Assembly: GCA_001595785.1 (NCBI GenBank)
Contig: LSSJ01000041.1
Location: forward strand, 1-46,500
DNA from: Euryarchaeota archaeon SM23-78
Lineage (GTDB): Archaea; Nanobdellota; Nanobdellia; Woesearchaeales; SM23-78
Reading direction: 5' to 3'
Length of the DNA: 46,500 nt
The position numbers and the translations under genes are program-made. The notes beneath the pieces are model-generated. The model did no database searches. It was not told the DNA's origin and saw nothing but the letters and a program-made list of their open reading frames with translations. Positions 31,467 to 39,566 of the stretch are shown in pieces (the first letter of the stretch is position 1; the number at the start of each line of letters is the position of its first letter).

Positions 31467-32060
31467 TCATACTCCTCTTGCTGGGTGGAAAGGTCTGCCC
31501 CAGTCAGCAGGCGCTTTTAATTCCAAGTACTGTTTTATGGTTTGGTTAAGTCTGAAAGCTGCTGCGTACAAATCATCCCTGTACTTCTTTATGTTCTCAA
31601 GATAAAACCTTTGTCTGAACCATTTATCAAAGATTCTTAGAAGAGGGCTCTTTCTCCACTTATCCTTGTAATCCAGTTGGAGCCAGGCCTCAATCCTTAG
31701 AATAACATCTCCTTTGTTGGTGCTGAACTTGTGGCCTTTGTGCATTATCTCAATCTTTTTCATGTAAAGGGTTTGCCAGTCAATCTTTAAGAAGTAACGG
31801 TAATAATTATTACCTCTTGGCACTTGGATGGCTCTCCACCATATATGATGCTCTTTATCACCTACAGGCTTGGTTCTATCAAGATATAAGGATTCTATTT
31901 TATCATCTCCTGTATCAACAGATACAAAGTCCTCGTCTACAAGCCACTCATGAACAAGCTTGTAAAGATTCTTAAGATGAAACACATCTTCATGTTCTAT
32001 CTCAAACTTGGTTGCCAGGATGTCCCTGTCATCCCCTGGTCTAAGCATTGCGCCTCCCAT
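31467..32060 (-). CDS. Conserved hypothetical protein
   Basis: A 197-residue soluble protein, rich in Trp, Tyr and charged residues (HHIWWRAIQVPRGNNYYRYFLKIDW; DKWRKSPLLRIFDKWF). I have the impression of a protein family restricted to DPANN-type archaea but cannot name a domain. It is followed, in reverse transcription order, by the convergent mini-gene and preceded by the PHP gene 28 bp away, so it is likely cotranscribed with the PHP and top6A genes. Confidence 0.6.
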   Translation of the reverse strand: MGGAMLRPGDDRDILATKFEIEHEDVFHLKNLYKLVHEWLVDEDFVSVDTGDDKIESLYLDRTKPVGDKEHHIWWRAIQVPRGNNYYRYFLKIDWQTLYMKKIEIMHKGHKFSTNKGDVILRIEAWLQLDYKDKWRKSPLLRIFDKWFRQRFYLENIKKYRDDLYAAAFRLNQTIKQYLELKAPADWGRPFHPARGV

Positions 32061-32087
32061 AATTAATATATTTCAGAAAAGAATTAT

Positions 32088-32849
32088 TTAAATCTTTTGG
32101 AATAAGTCATCAAAATCCTCAGGAATCTTTTGCCTTAAACCCAGGGATTCTGGTATCCAGCTCTTGACGATGAATCCTAAAATTCTTCTGGTAAAAAGAA
32201 CAGGGCTCATTGGCTTTGAAACCAGCCTTACCTTTCTCTTCTTGACTGCTTCTATAACATCGTCCTTGTTCTTGGCACTGTTCACTAAGGTATAAGTCTT
32301 GTTCATTTCATATAGCCTGTGGGCGTCAGAGGTGCCTACCAGTGCTTTCCTATATTTTCTGGCAACCTGCACTGCCTTTGAGTTTCCGTTCAGCCATTTG
32401 AAAAAAGGAGTTATAAATAAGCTTGTATAAAAATGGCTGTATTCAATGCCGTGAAAAGAATCAATGTGTTTTATCAAGTAGTTTCCTAGGCATTCTCCTT
32501 TTAAGAAAAAAGGGTGCGGGGCTATTATTAAAGCCCTGTCTTTTATTTTCTCAAGGTCATCCAGGGTTCTTATTCTTCTCAAGTCGTTGTTAGTGATGTC
32601 TATGATAAGAACATCCTTGCCTTGAATCCTGGCTTCTGCTCCTGGGATCAAAAGAATGCCTTTTTTCTTTGCATAGGCCTTAATGTCTCTGTTAAAATAT
32701 ACATGGCAATGATTAGTAATAGACAGTACGCTGAAACCTTTCTTGGCAGCAAACCTAATCATGTCCTTGGCAGTGTAAGGTATATGATAACAGTCATGAG
32801 GATCTTCTTTGGTGTGTATATGAAAGTCTGACTTTAGCAAGTATCTCAT
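32088..32849 (-). CDS. PHP-domain phosphoesterase
   Basis: A 253-residue PHP protein. Metal-binding blocks appear in order: DFHIHT (D8, H10, H12), ITNHCHVYF, PGAEARI, IIAPHPFF and GTSDAHRLYE, the standard trinuclear site. PHP enzymes hydrolyse phosphate monoesters (histidinol phosphatase) or nucleotides, or cleave DNA in polymerases. Twelve bases separate it from the top6A start region, so it belongs to the topoisomerase VI operon. A second, dissimilar PHP protein lies on the other side of that operon (35821-36492). Confidence 0.85.
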   Translation of the reverse strand: MRYLLKSDFHIHTKEDPHDCYHIPYTAKDMIRFAAKKGFSVLSITNHCHVYFNRDIKAYAKKKGILLIPGAEARIQGKDVLIIDITNNDLRRIRTLDDLEKIKDRALIIAPHPFFLKGECLGNYLIKHIDSFHGIEYSHFYTSLFITPFFKWLNGNSKAVQVARKYRKALVGTSDAHRLYEMNKTYTLVNSAKNKDDVIEAVKKRKVRLVSKPMSPVLFTRRILGFIVKSWIPESLGLRQKIPEDFDDLFQKI

Positions 32850-32861
32850 CCCCCTCTGGTA

Positions 32862-33947
32862 TTAATCAAGCCAACCCTTTGGGTTTTTTATTTTTTCTGG
32901 TAAATAATTACTAATAACAAAGTTTAAGCCATGCTTTGCCAATGCCTGCTGCTCAGCCCTTACCCTCATCTGCATTAATTGTTTTAAGGCCTTTTGCCAG
33001 GACTTGTGGTGCTGGACAAACGGGTCATTCTTTAAACCATCCTTTAACCTTTTTATATCCACTTCCTTAAGAGGATGCGTTGGTAGTTTGTATTCCACAA
33101 TGTCCTGAGGTGTTATGCCAATAAATTTTGCTTTTGGAACACAAAAGAACTCATTGATATGAGCAGCATTACCACTACCCACCTTAAAAGTACGATATAT
33201 ATTTAAGTAACCATAAGGGTCTCCATCAGTAAAAACATAAACAGCAAGCTTCTTTTCTTCACTAAGCCTTCTGATGAATCTTCTGCAAGAACGAGTAGGC
33301 ACTCCTCCCATGCTTACAAGAATACAATTAGCCTTTTTCCAATACTTATGCTTAACCAATCTCTGGAACATACCTGCAGTTTCAATAGCTAATACAAACT
33401 TGGCTTTGGTCTCAAATTTTAGCTGCTCTACACTGCTAGGAATAGAATAAGCACCTGAACCAAACTTCTTGCAATCAATCCTAATGTTTTTTCCAGTGCC
33501 AGGGTCCTTGTCAATCACAACCAAGTCACCTGCTATTTCACCACCCTTTTCCTCAGGAATAAAACCAATTTGCTCTCTATTAACACCCAACATGGCTTCT
33601 ATATCATCCATTACAGTATCAGAGTCAACCTGCTCACCAAACCTTGCATCCCCCCAGTTCTTAGAAACATAATAAGCCTCTCTCTTAGTAGCAATATCAT
33701 CATCCTTGATTAATTCTTTACTCAAAGCCATCATTCTTAAGGTTTGAGCAAAAGACTTAACAGTAGAAGCAGTCAGAGTCCTGGTTTTTTCTTTTCCATT
33801 CAACTCAAAAAACCCGTCCTTAACATTATACGTAACATTACTCAGAGAACGAATAGGCGTGCTCAGAGTAGGCTGCTTCTTCCTCCTAATCTTCTTATAA
33901 ACATCCTCAGCAGTTTTCTTGATTTCTAATAAAACCTTCTTCGCCAT
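32862..33947 (-). CDS. top6A: DNA topoisomerase VI subunit A
   Basis: A 361-residue Spo11-type subunit, read from ATG 33947; an upstream in-frame ATG at 33983 would add a peptide encoded by repeat copy B. The catalytic Tyr lies in ATKREAYYVSKNWG (Y92/Y93) of the winged-helix domain, and the TOPRIM acidic residues in YVFTDGDPYGYLN. With Top6B it cuts both strands and passes a duplex to relax or decatenate DNA. GAGGGGGAT, part of the repeat, is a suitable ribosome-binding site 7-9 bases before ATG. The order top6B-top6A is the usual one. Confidence 0.95.
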   Translation of the reverse strand: MAKKVLLEIKKTAEDVYKKIRRKKQPTLSTPIRSLSNVTYNVKDGFFELNGKEKTRTLTASTVKSFAQTLRMMALSKELIKDDDIATKREAYYVSKNWGDARFGEQVDSDTVMDDIEAMLGVNREQIGFIPEEKGGEIAGDLVVIDKDPGTGKNIRIDCKKFGSGAYSIPSSVEQLKFETKAKFVLAIETAGMFQRLVKHKYWKKANCILVSMGGVPTRSCRRFIRRLSEEKKLAVYVFTDGDPYGYLNIYRTFKVGSGNAAHINEFFCVPKAKFIGITPQDIVEYKLPTHPLKEVDIKRLKDGLKNDPFVQHHKSWQKALKQLMQMRVRAEQQALAKHGLNFVISNYLPEKIKNPKGWLD

Positions 33948-33957
33948 TTTAATATCC

Positions 33958-33981
33958 CCCTCGCGAGCTTTGCGAGCGAGC
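33958..33981 (-). repeat. Bipartite GC-rich repeat, copy B (first box only)
   Basis: CCCTCGCGAGC, TTT, GCGAGCGAGC on the + strand, in the gap between top6B stop and top6A start. The next 20 bases (AAATAATTATTTTTATTTTA) match the AT tract following copy A and at the same time encode the last residues of Top6B. On the reverse strand the repeat supplies the GAGGG of the top6A ribosome-binding site and can fold as CTCGC/GCGAG next to it. Confidence 0.6.
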
Positions 33982-33998
33982 AAATAATTATTTTTATT

Positions 33999-35732
33999 TT
34001 ATTTTTTATTTCCTTCCTTTTTAACTTCTTCCCTTTCCTCTTCTTCTTTTTCTCCTTTATTCTCTTCTTCCTTTCCTTCTCCTTGTTCCCTTTCCTCTCC
34101 CTCCTTCTCTTCTTTACCAATCCTTGCAAACTCTTCATCATACTCAACACTTTTGCTTGGGTCAAACTCCAAATCCTCTAGTTTTCCTCTGTGCTTCTCA
34201 AGCATTTCTTTAAGGATTTCTTCTACTTTTTCTGTTTCTAATCTCTTTAAGCCAAGGATTTCTTGTAAGCCAATGGCTACATGAGGAATATATTGTTCTA
34301 TATAACTCCTTTTTTTCAGTTCATCTTTTACTCTTCTCTTTTTTAAAGTATATTTTTGCAGTCTTCTGCCTGCTTCTTGTAATGCTAGTTTTATCTCACC
34401 AATGATTTCTGGGTAATGAGCAATGGCTTCTTTACTCTCACTTGTAAAAGGAACCCACACACTAGCTATGTGCACTATTATGGTTACAGGCCCTACTGGT
34501 AGTGCTCCATTGCTCTGGTTAAGACCATAAGGCCTCCAATTGGTTGTGGTCACGCTCTTATATATACTGCATCCTCCTTGCTGATAAAGTAGAGGTACAC
34601 GGTTAGCAAATCTTAGCAAAGTTGCTGATTGTTGAGGTGGCTGGTCTCCTCCATAAGCAACTGCTACTTCTACTTGAAAAGGATTGCCTCGATAAACACT
34701 TGGGTTTCGAGTAAAAGCGCAGTAGTATTCTGCATTCACCTCTTTTCTAAGCCCTTTCTCTAACAACTCTTCTCCTATTGGGCTGATGCAATCAGTTGGT
34801 GGACTAATGATTCGTGTCTTCTTAATAGCATTAATTAATTTCTCAGCATCATCCCTTGATACTTTGCTAGGCTTGGTATTAGGCGGTACTAGTGCTGTTT
34901 CACATATTGCTTTGGCAGTACCACTACCCACTCTTGAGAATTCCTTTATAAAAAATGCTTGTAAGGTTCTGAACTTGGTGTTAGCAAGCATTTTCAGTAA
35001 TAATCCTAGTTCAACACCATAAGGATGTGGTTTTATCTCTGCTGTTTGCTTAGGCATTTCCTCTGTGACTCTTGGAAAGATTATTTGCTCTGCTTTTGGA
35101 TTAACATATGTGATGGTTACATGTGGATTAACAATAGCTGTTTGTTTTAGATATGCATCAACGCTTTGTCCTGCTTTTATATAACTGCCTTCCAAGTCCA
35201 TCTCTATTCTTGTTCCATGAGGCTTTTCCCATTCTTTTATATCATCCTTAAGAATTAATGGCTTGTTCTTAGCAGTGTCAACCTTTAATTCATAGTAATG
35301 AGCAGGCTTATCAGGAGCAATCTTTGAAATAATCCTTGAAGCCCTGCCTGTTGTAAGCTGAGCATACATAACACTGGCACTAATGCCTATTCCTTGTTGG
35401 CCTCTACTTTGTTTTAATCTGTGAAACTTGCTCCCATACAATAATTTTGCAAATATCCTTGGAATCTGGGACTTGACAATGCCAGGGCCATTATCCTCAA
35501 CAATAACCCTGAAGCGGTCCTCTCCCATTTGAACAACTTCTACAACTATTTCTGGCAATATATCTGCTTCTTCACAAGCATCCAAGGCATTATCAACTGC
35601 TTCTTTCACAGCTGTTAACAAGGCTTTTCTCTTATTATCAAAGCCTAGTAAGTGCCTGTTCTTTTCAAAAAACTCTGCAACGCTTATCTCGCGCTGCTTC
35701 TTCGCCATTTCCTCAGCAATGGTTGAAGCCAT
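33999..35732 (-). CDS. top6B: DNA topoisomerase VI subunit B
   Basis: A 577-residue GHKL ATPase subunit. N-box EAVDNALDAC, G1 box VEDNGPGI, G2 box SRGQQGIGISASV, then the H2TH and transducer domains. The last 50 residues are a Glu/Lys-rich tail (EEEREEVKKEGNKK) beyond the family's usual end. The start at 35732 gives MASTIAEEMAKKQREIS; ATG 35708 (MAKKQREIS) is nearer the usual family start, and the choice is open. GAGGAGGAAAA is about 12 bases before 35732. Confidence 0.95.
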   Translation of the reverse strand: MASTIAEEMAKKQREISVAEFFEKNRHLLGFDNKRKALLTAVKEAVDNALDACEEADILPEIVVEVVQMGEDRFRVIVEDNGPGIVKSQIPRIFAKLLYGSKFHRLKQSRGQQGIGISASVMYAQLTTGRASRIISKIAPDKPAHYYELKVDTAKNKPLILKDDIKEWEKPHGTRIEMDLEGSYIKAGQSVDAYLKQTAIVNPHVTITYVNPKAEQIIFPRVTEEMPKQTAEIKPHPYGVELGLLLKMLANTKFRTLQAFFIKEFSRVGSGTAKAICETALVPPNTKPSKVSRDDAEKLINAIKKTRIISPPTDCISPIGEELLEKGLRKEVNAEYYCAFTRNPSVYRGNPFQVEVAVAYGGDQPPQQSATLLRFANRVPLLYQQGGCSIYKSVTTTNWRPYGLNQSNGALPVGPVTIIVHIASVWVPFTSESKEAIAHYPEIIGEIKLALQEAGRRLQKYTLKKRRVKDELKKRSYIEQYIPHVAIGLQEILGLKRLETEKVEEILKEMLEKHRGKLEDLEFDPSKSVEYDEEFARIGKEEKEGEEREQGEGKEEENKGEKEEEEREEVKKEGNKK

Positions 35733-35820
35733 TATTCTTGCTTTTCCTCCTCCTGTTTTTCGCTACACTAGAATTAAGAAATAAGTTATTTATAAATCTT
35801 TGTGTGACAAAGAACACAGA

Positions 35821-36492
35821 TTATTCAAAAAATCCGTTTTCTTTAAGTAAATCAAAGCCTTTTTTTCTTAAATCCTTTAGTCCTGAAAGGGTGTGTGCAT
35901 CACTATTAACATATATCTGGTCTGCTTTGGAGAGCATGATTTTCAAAGCATTCATATCTGCTTGATGAGATTTGAAAGGCATAAGATAAGCACCATTCAA
36001 CTCAAAAGCAAGCTTGTACTGATTACCTACTTCTACTACCTTCTCAACATCAATACCTTCAGAATAAGCATAAATATGTCCTATGAATTTTATAATCTTA
36101 TGATGCCTCTTAATAGCATTTATAAATCCCTCGGTTACCTTGTTCTTATCACCTTTATAAGTGATTGGATGATATGAAAGTATTAAGAAATCACTTTTCA
36201 TTCCGTGTAGTTCATCACATATATCTCCTTTTTCATTCAATAAATCTCCTTCAATACCAAAAGCCACTTCAACATTATTATGGACATTCTTCCATCTTAA
36301 TAGTATCTCTCTAGGAGTGTTTCTGGCTATAAACCTGGCATCCACTGCTACTTGGGAATGATCTGTAATAACAATTTTCTTCATGCCTAGTTTGCCAGCA
36401 AAAACAACTATTTCATCCACTGTGGCAAACCCATCTGAAAAGTTAAGCGAGTGTACATGATAATCCTCTTGCTCAGTGTTCAAGATTTTCAC
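35821..36492 (-). CDS. PHP-domain hydrolase (histidinol-phosphatase-like)
   Basis: A PHP protein of 223 residues from GTG 36492. TTG 36498 extends the frame by two codons but is only two or three bases from GAGAGGGGG, while GTG 36492 is at a normal distance. Metal-binding blocks: DYHVHS, ITDHSQ, GIEGDL, LSYHPITY, GHIYAY and NSDAHTL. The ribosome-binding site lies within the last codons of the KH-protein gene, whose TGA is at 36495-36497: the two are translationally coupled. Substrate unknown; no histidine operon nearby. Confidence 0.8.
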   Translation of the reverse strand: MKILNTEQEDYHVHSLNFSDGFATVDEIVVFAGKLGMKKIVITDHSQVAVDARFIARNTPREILLRWKNVHNNVEVAFGIEGDLLNEKGDICDELHGMKSDFLILSYHPITYKGDKNKVTEGFINAIKRHHKIIKFIGHIYAYSEGIDVEKVVEVGNQYKLAFELNGAYLMPFKSHQADMNALKIMLSKADQIYVNSDAHTLSGLKDLRKKGFDLLKENGFFE

Positions 36493-36494
36493 TT

Positions 36495-37115
36495 TCAAAA
36501 CCCCCTCTCATCAGCCTTGTATTTTCTTTTTTGATCCTCTAACCATTTATACACAGTTGCGTGCATGCTGCCTGTTATTAACAACTCTACTGCGCGCTTG
36601 GCATACCCAACATCAGTGCACTCCCCTAGTATGCTAATAGTTTTCCCATACACACTAATACTTGTTCCAGTAAGCCCTTCTATTGTTCTACGTGCTTTGC
36701 CCTTGGTACCAATAACCCTGGCTTTCACTCTTTTAAGCCTGTTCCTGTTATCAAGCCCATAATCTTTAAGACTAATTATCTCAAGCATGTAATCAGGTTT
36801 TAATAAGAGCCTTGCTATGTCAGGGCTAAAGCCCCTTGCAATGGCTTTTATAACCTCTCTTAAGGCATAGAGCTTAACAGCATCTTTGCCAGAAATAGTA
36901 ACATCTCCTTCAGTAGAGTCAACCTCTATTCGGGCTGATGAATAGTCCTCTAGCTCTTTCTTATCCTTTCCTTTCACACCTATGAGTACAGCAATCCTGT
37001 CCTTAGGAATTTTAATAGTGTAGGAGTACTCTTCTTGTGTTGCACTAGTTTCTTTTCTATTTACTTGAGTTCTCCCTTTCTTCTCCTTAAGTCCTTCTTC
37101 TTGCTCCTTAACCAT
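36495..37115 (-). CDS. KH-domain RNA-binding protein (archaeal Pno1/Dim2-like)
   Basis: A 206-residue protein with two KH domains: KH1 about 17-90 (IPKDRIAVLIGVKGKDKKELEDYS) and KH2 about 110-185 (KARVIGTKGKARRTIEGLTGTSISVYG with GxxG = GTKGK), ending in YKWLEDQKRKYKADE. This is the archaeal homologue of Pno1/Dim2, which binds the 3' end of pre-16S rRNA and helps ribosome maturation together with Nob1 and RIO1; a RIO1-type kinase gene lies 2.4 kb away. It is followed by a translationally coupled PHP gene. Confidence 0.88.
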   Translation of the reverse strand: MVKEQEEGLKEKKGRTQVNRKETSATQEEYSYTIKIPKDRIAVLIGVKGKDKKELEDYSSARIEVDSTEGDVTISGKDAVKLYALREVIKAIARGFSPDIARLLLKPDYMLEIISLKDYGLDNRNRLKRVKARVIGTKGKARRTIEGLTGTSISVYGKTISILGECTDVGYAKRAVELLITGSMHATVYKWLEDQKRKYKADERGF

Positions 37116-37194
37116 AACAAAAAAATCGGAGAATTATTTGTTTTATAAATCTTTGCAACCTGGTTAAAATTTAAATAAAACCACTGCTTTCTAA

Positions 37195-37629
37195 ATGATT
37201 AATAACATGATTACCAAGCAAAAACTAGAACAAGTTTTATATTTTTGTGAGCAAAACAACAATCATGCTTATTATCTGTTAGCTAGGAGATGTGAAGATG
37301 TACAAGCAGTTTATGATTTTATGAGGAAAAGGTATTATAATCCTTTTAAGTCTAAAGATAACTATATTTCTTTTCCTTTGCTTAACACTTTTGTAAGATG
37401 GCTTTTTAATCGTTATTTTAGAAATGAGAACAAGAATTATACTAAGCAGATTAAGGAGCTTTTAGATGTTAAAAATTATTTTGAGATGTACCTTCGTAAA
37501 AAAATTGAGCAAGAAAAAGATGATGATTGGAGAAAGGAAGGGTTTAAGAGTCTTGAAGAGGCTATTTCACAGGTAGATAACACCATAGCTACTTATAAAT
37601 CAATTATTAAGAGAATAATAAAAAAATAG
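37195..37629 (+). CDS. Hypothetical protein
   Basis: A 144-residue helical, Tyr/Asn/Lys-rich protein; no family recognised. TTTAAATA at 37170-37177 places a start point near 37199, after the first ATG (37195) and before a second in-frame ATG at 37207 (MITKQKLEQV), so the shorter form may be the real product. The region (37.1-39.5 kb) is more AT-rich and its genes more lineage-specific than the flanking information-processing block. Confidence 0.55.
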   Translation: MINNMITKQKLEQVLYFCEQNNNHAYYLLARRCEDVQAVYDFMRKRYYNPFKSKDNYISFPLLNTFVRWLFNRYFRNENKNYTKQIKELLDVKNYFEMYLRKKIEQEKDDDWRKEGFKSLEEAISQVDNTIATYKSIIKRIIKK

Positions 37630-37684
37630 CAGTCTAAGTATTGATTTCATCATAAATCTAGATTTTACTCTCCAAACCAAAAAA

Positions 37685-37692
37685 TTTAAATA
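37685..37692 (+). promoter_or_regulatory. TATA box of the RHH-phosphoesterase gene
   Basis: TTTAAATA centred at 37688.5, 26 bp before ATG 37715. An imperfect inverted repeat CATTACTATAGTAATG (37702-37717) covers the start point and start codon and could be the operator for the gene's own RHH domain. Confidence 0.55.
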
Positions 37693-37714
37693 ATATAAAA
37701 ACATTACTATAGTA

Positions 37715-38734
37715 ATGCAAACTTTACAGTTAAGATTAACAAAGGAGTTGATTAAAAAAGCACAAGAACTAGTAGATCAAGGTCTGTACTCAAACAAATC
37801 TGAAGTTATAAGGGATGCGCTCAGACGACTTGTTTTCAATGAAGAGTTAAAATTAAAAGAAAAGAGAAGTTTCCTTATTCTATTTAGTTCTGATTTCCAC
37901 GGAAATATAATTCAGTACAAGAAATTCTTTATAAAGGCTTATGAGGACAAGGTTGATGCTGTTATTATAGGAGGAGATATTGCTCCAAAAGACCCAAAGC
38001 ATAGAATAATAAAACAACAGAGAATTTTCCTAGAGAAACATCTCATCCCTTTAATAAAAAGATTTTATAATAAAAACAATAAAAGGAACCATGCTTGTTT
38101 AACCTATCTCATGATGGGGAATGATGATTTTAAAGCTAATATGGCTTTCTTAGAAAAGCACGAGGAAAAGACAGGATTTAAAATAATTCATAATAAATGT
38201 TTAAGACTACATGAGAATTTTAAGATTATAGGTTACTCCTATGTGCCTCTTACACCCTTTGTATATAAGGATTGGGAAAAATTGGATTTGACAAATGAGA
38301 ATGAACACATAAAAAGAAAGGGTTTTATAGTTGAAGGCAAAAAATCTAGAGGAAACCATTATATTAAAGTAAGGTTTGATTTAAAAAAGAGGACTAACAC
38401 TATTGAAAGAGATTTAAAAAGACTATTGCAGTGTTCATCTCCTAGTAAAACAGTAATGGTTATACACGCTCCTCCATATAACACAAGCTTAGACCTTGCT
38501 AGTAAAGGAGAGCATGTAGGAAGTGCTGCTGTTAGAAAAATAATCCAAGAAAAACAGCCTTATATCACCCTTCATGGCCATATTCATGAAACAGTAGATA
38601 TATCTAAGAAGTTCTTAGAATCAATTAATAAAACCATTTGTATGAGTGTAGGCAATGATTACATGGGAGAAAATGTTGCAATGATTAAATTTAATATCTA
38701 CAATCCTGCTTCTGCTGAGAGAGAGGTTATTTGA
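37715..38734 (+). CDS. Ribbon-helix-helix DNA-binding domain fused to a calcineurin-like metallophosphoesterase
   Basis: A 339-residue protein. Residues 1-45 (LQLRLTKELIKKAQELV, GLYSNKSEVIRDALRRLV) are a typical ParD/CopG ribbon-helix-helix domain. Residues 53-330 are a metallophosphoesterase: SSDFHGN (D60, H62), GGDIAPKD (D88), MGNDD (N136, D137), VIHAPPYN (H251) and HGHIHE (H287, H289, H291), a complete two-metal site. The two are usually separate proteins. The domain order suggests an enzyme brought to specific DNA, or an autorepressed phosphoesterase. Leaderless start at ATG 37715. Its end overlaps the convergent nucleotidyltransferase gene by eight bases. Confidence 0.8.
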   Translation: MQTLQLRLTKELIKKAQELVDQGLYSNKSEVIRDALRRLVFNEELKLKEKRSFLILFSSDFHGNIIQYKKFFIKAYEDKVDAVIIGGDIAPKDPKHRIIKQQRIFLEKHLIPLIKRFYNKNNKRNHACLTYLMMGNDDFKANMAFLEKHEEKTGFKIIHNKCLRLHENFKIIGYSYVPLTPFVYKDWEKLDLTNENEHIKRKGFIVEGKKSRGNHYIKVRFDLKKRTNTIERDLKRLLQCSSPSKTVMVIHAPPYNTSLDLASKGEHVGSAAVRKIIQEKQPYITLHGHIHETVDISKKFLESINKTICMSVGNDYMGENVAMIKFNIYNPASAEREVI

Positions 38735-39485
38735 TCTTGGACAAATAGAAATTTGTTTTATCTTTAATAGTTTCTATAACCTTAGGACTCATTTTTTCTT
38801 TTTTACTAAGAGCATTTAAAATATTCATCTTACTAATATCTATATCACTGTATAATCTCATTGATTCATCATAAAGATTTTCAGCAACCATCTTCCACAA
38901 CTTCTCTATTTTTCTTGAAACAAACTCATCTTTCTCATACAATATAATTGGATTACTGAGCAGTTTATCTCTATGAATCCCAATATAGTACCTGTCACGA
39001 TGAATAAATGATATAGGAACTATTGTTCTGACTCCTGGTAAATCAGCTAAAGGAATGTTTTTGATTTTGTAAGAATAGGTGTTTCCCTCAAATCCTTTTA
39101 ATTCATAAACACCTGTTTTTTCTCCCTGTCTATACACTCTTATATTAGCCACAAAACATTTACTAATAATATCAAATGAGTCTTCACTAAGTACATGTGT
39201 GCTTATTGGAACTCCTTCTTTTTCTTTTTTAATGCAATAACCCTCAAAGAATCTCTTTTGAAGCGCATCCTGCTCTACTTTATATTCTATTAAAATAGGG
39301 ATAATTGGCTTAAGTTTCTTTACTATAATTACTAAATCAACGTCTGATTTTTCTGTGACATTAAGGTTAGGAGAATAAGCAACAGAGCCTGCTAGAATTG
39401 CACCTAAGGATATATTTCTGAATTTTTCTAATTCATGCTCTGCTAAAAGTAGTCTTTTCTTAGTTTCTCTTATTGGGTCACTCAT
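38727..39485 (-). CDS. Nucleotidyltransferase-fold protein
   Basis: A 252-residue protein of the pol-beta nucleotidyltransferase superfamily: GSVAYSPN (G33, S34) followed by SDVDLVI (D48, D50) is the catalytic core. The middle (residues 60-190) has TYSYKIKNI and PGVRTIVPISFI strands, and the last 70 residues are helical. The layout resembles the minimal-nucleotidyltransferase antitoxin and kanamycin nucleotidyltransferase-like groups. It is convergent with the RHH-phosphoesterase gene and overlaps it by eight bases; the two could form a functional pair, but convergent orientation argues against a classic toxin-antitoxin operon. Confidence 0.75.
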   Translation of the reverse strand: MSDPIRETKKRLLLAEHELEKFRNISLGAILAGSVAYSPNLNVTEKSDVDLVIIVKKLKPIIPILIEYKVEQDALQKRFFEGYCIKKEKEGVPISTHVLSEDSFDIISKCFVANIRVYRQGEKTGVYELKGFEGNTYSYKIKNIPLADLPGVRTIVPISFIHRDRYYIGIHRDKLLSNPIILYEKDEFVSRKIEKLWKMVAENLYDESMRLYSDIDISKMNILNALSKKEKMSPKVIETIKDKTNFYLSKIK

Positions 39486-39566
39486 AAAAAAAGGATTTTC
39501 AGCAAGATATATAAATTTTTTTATTAGGTTACTACTAAAAAGTAGATTTAAAAAACAGAACTTGTA

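Noticed and set aside
37715-39485. Classic toxin-antitoxin operon (RHH plus nucleotidyltransferase)
   Set aside because: The genes are convergent, not cotranscribed, and the RHH is fused to a phosphoesterase rather than being a small antitoxin.
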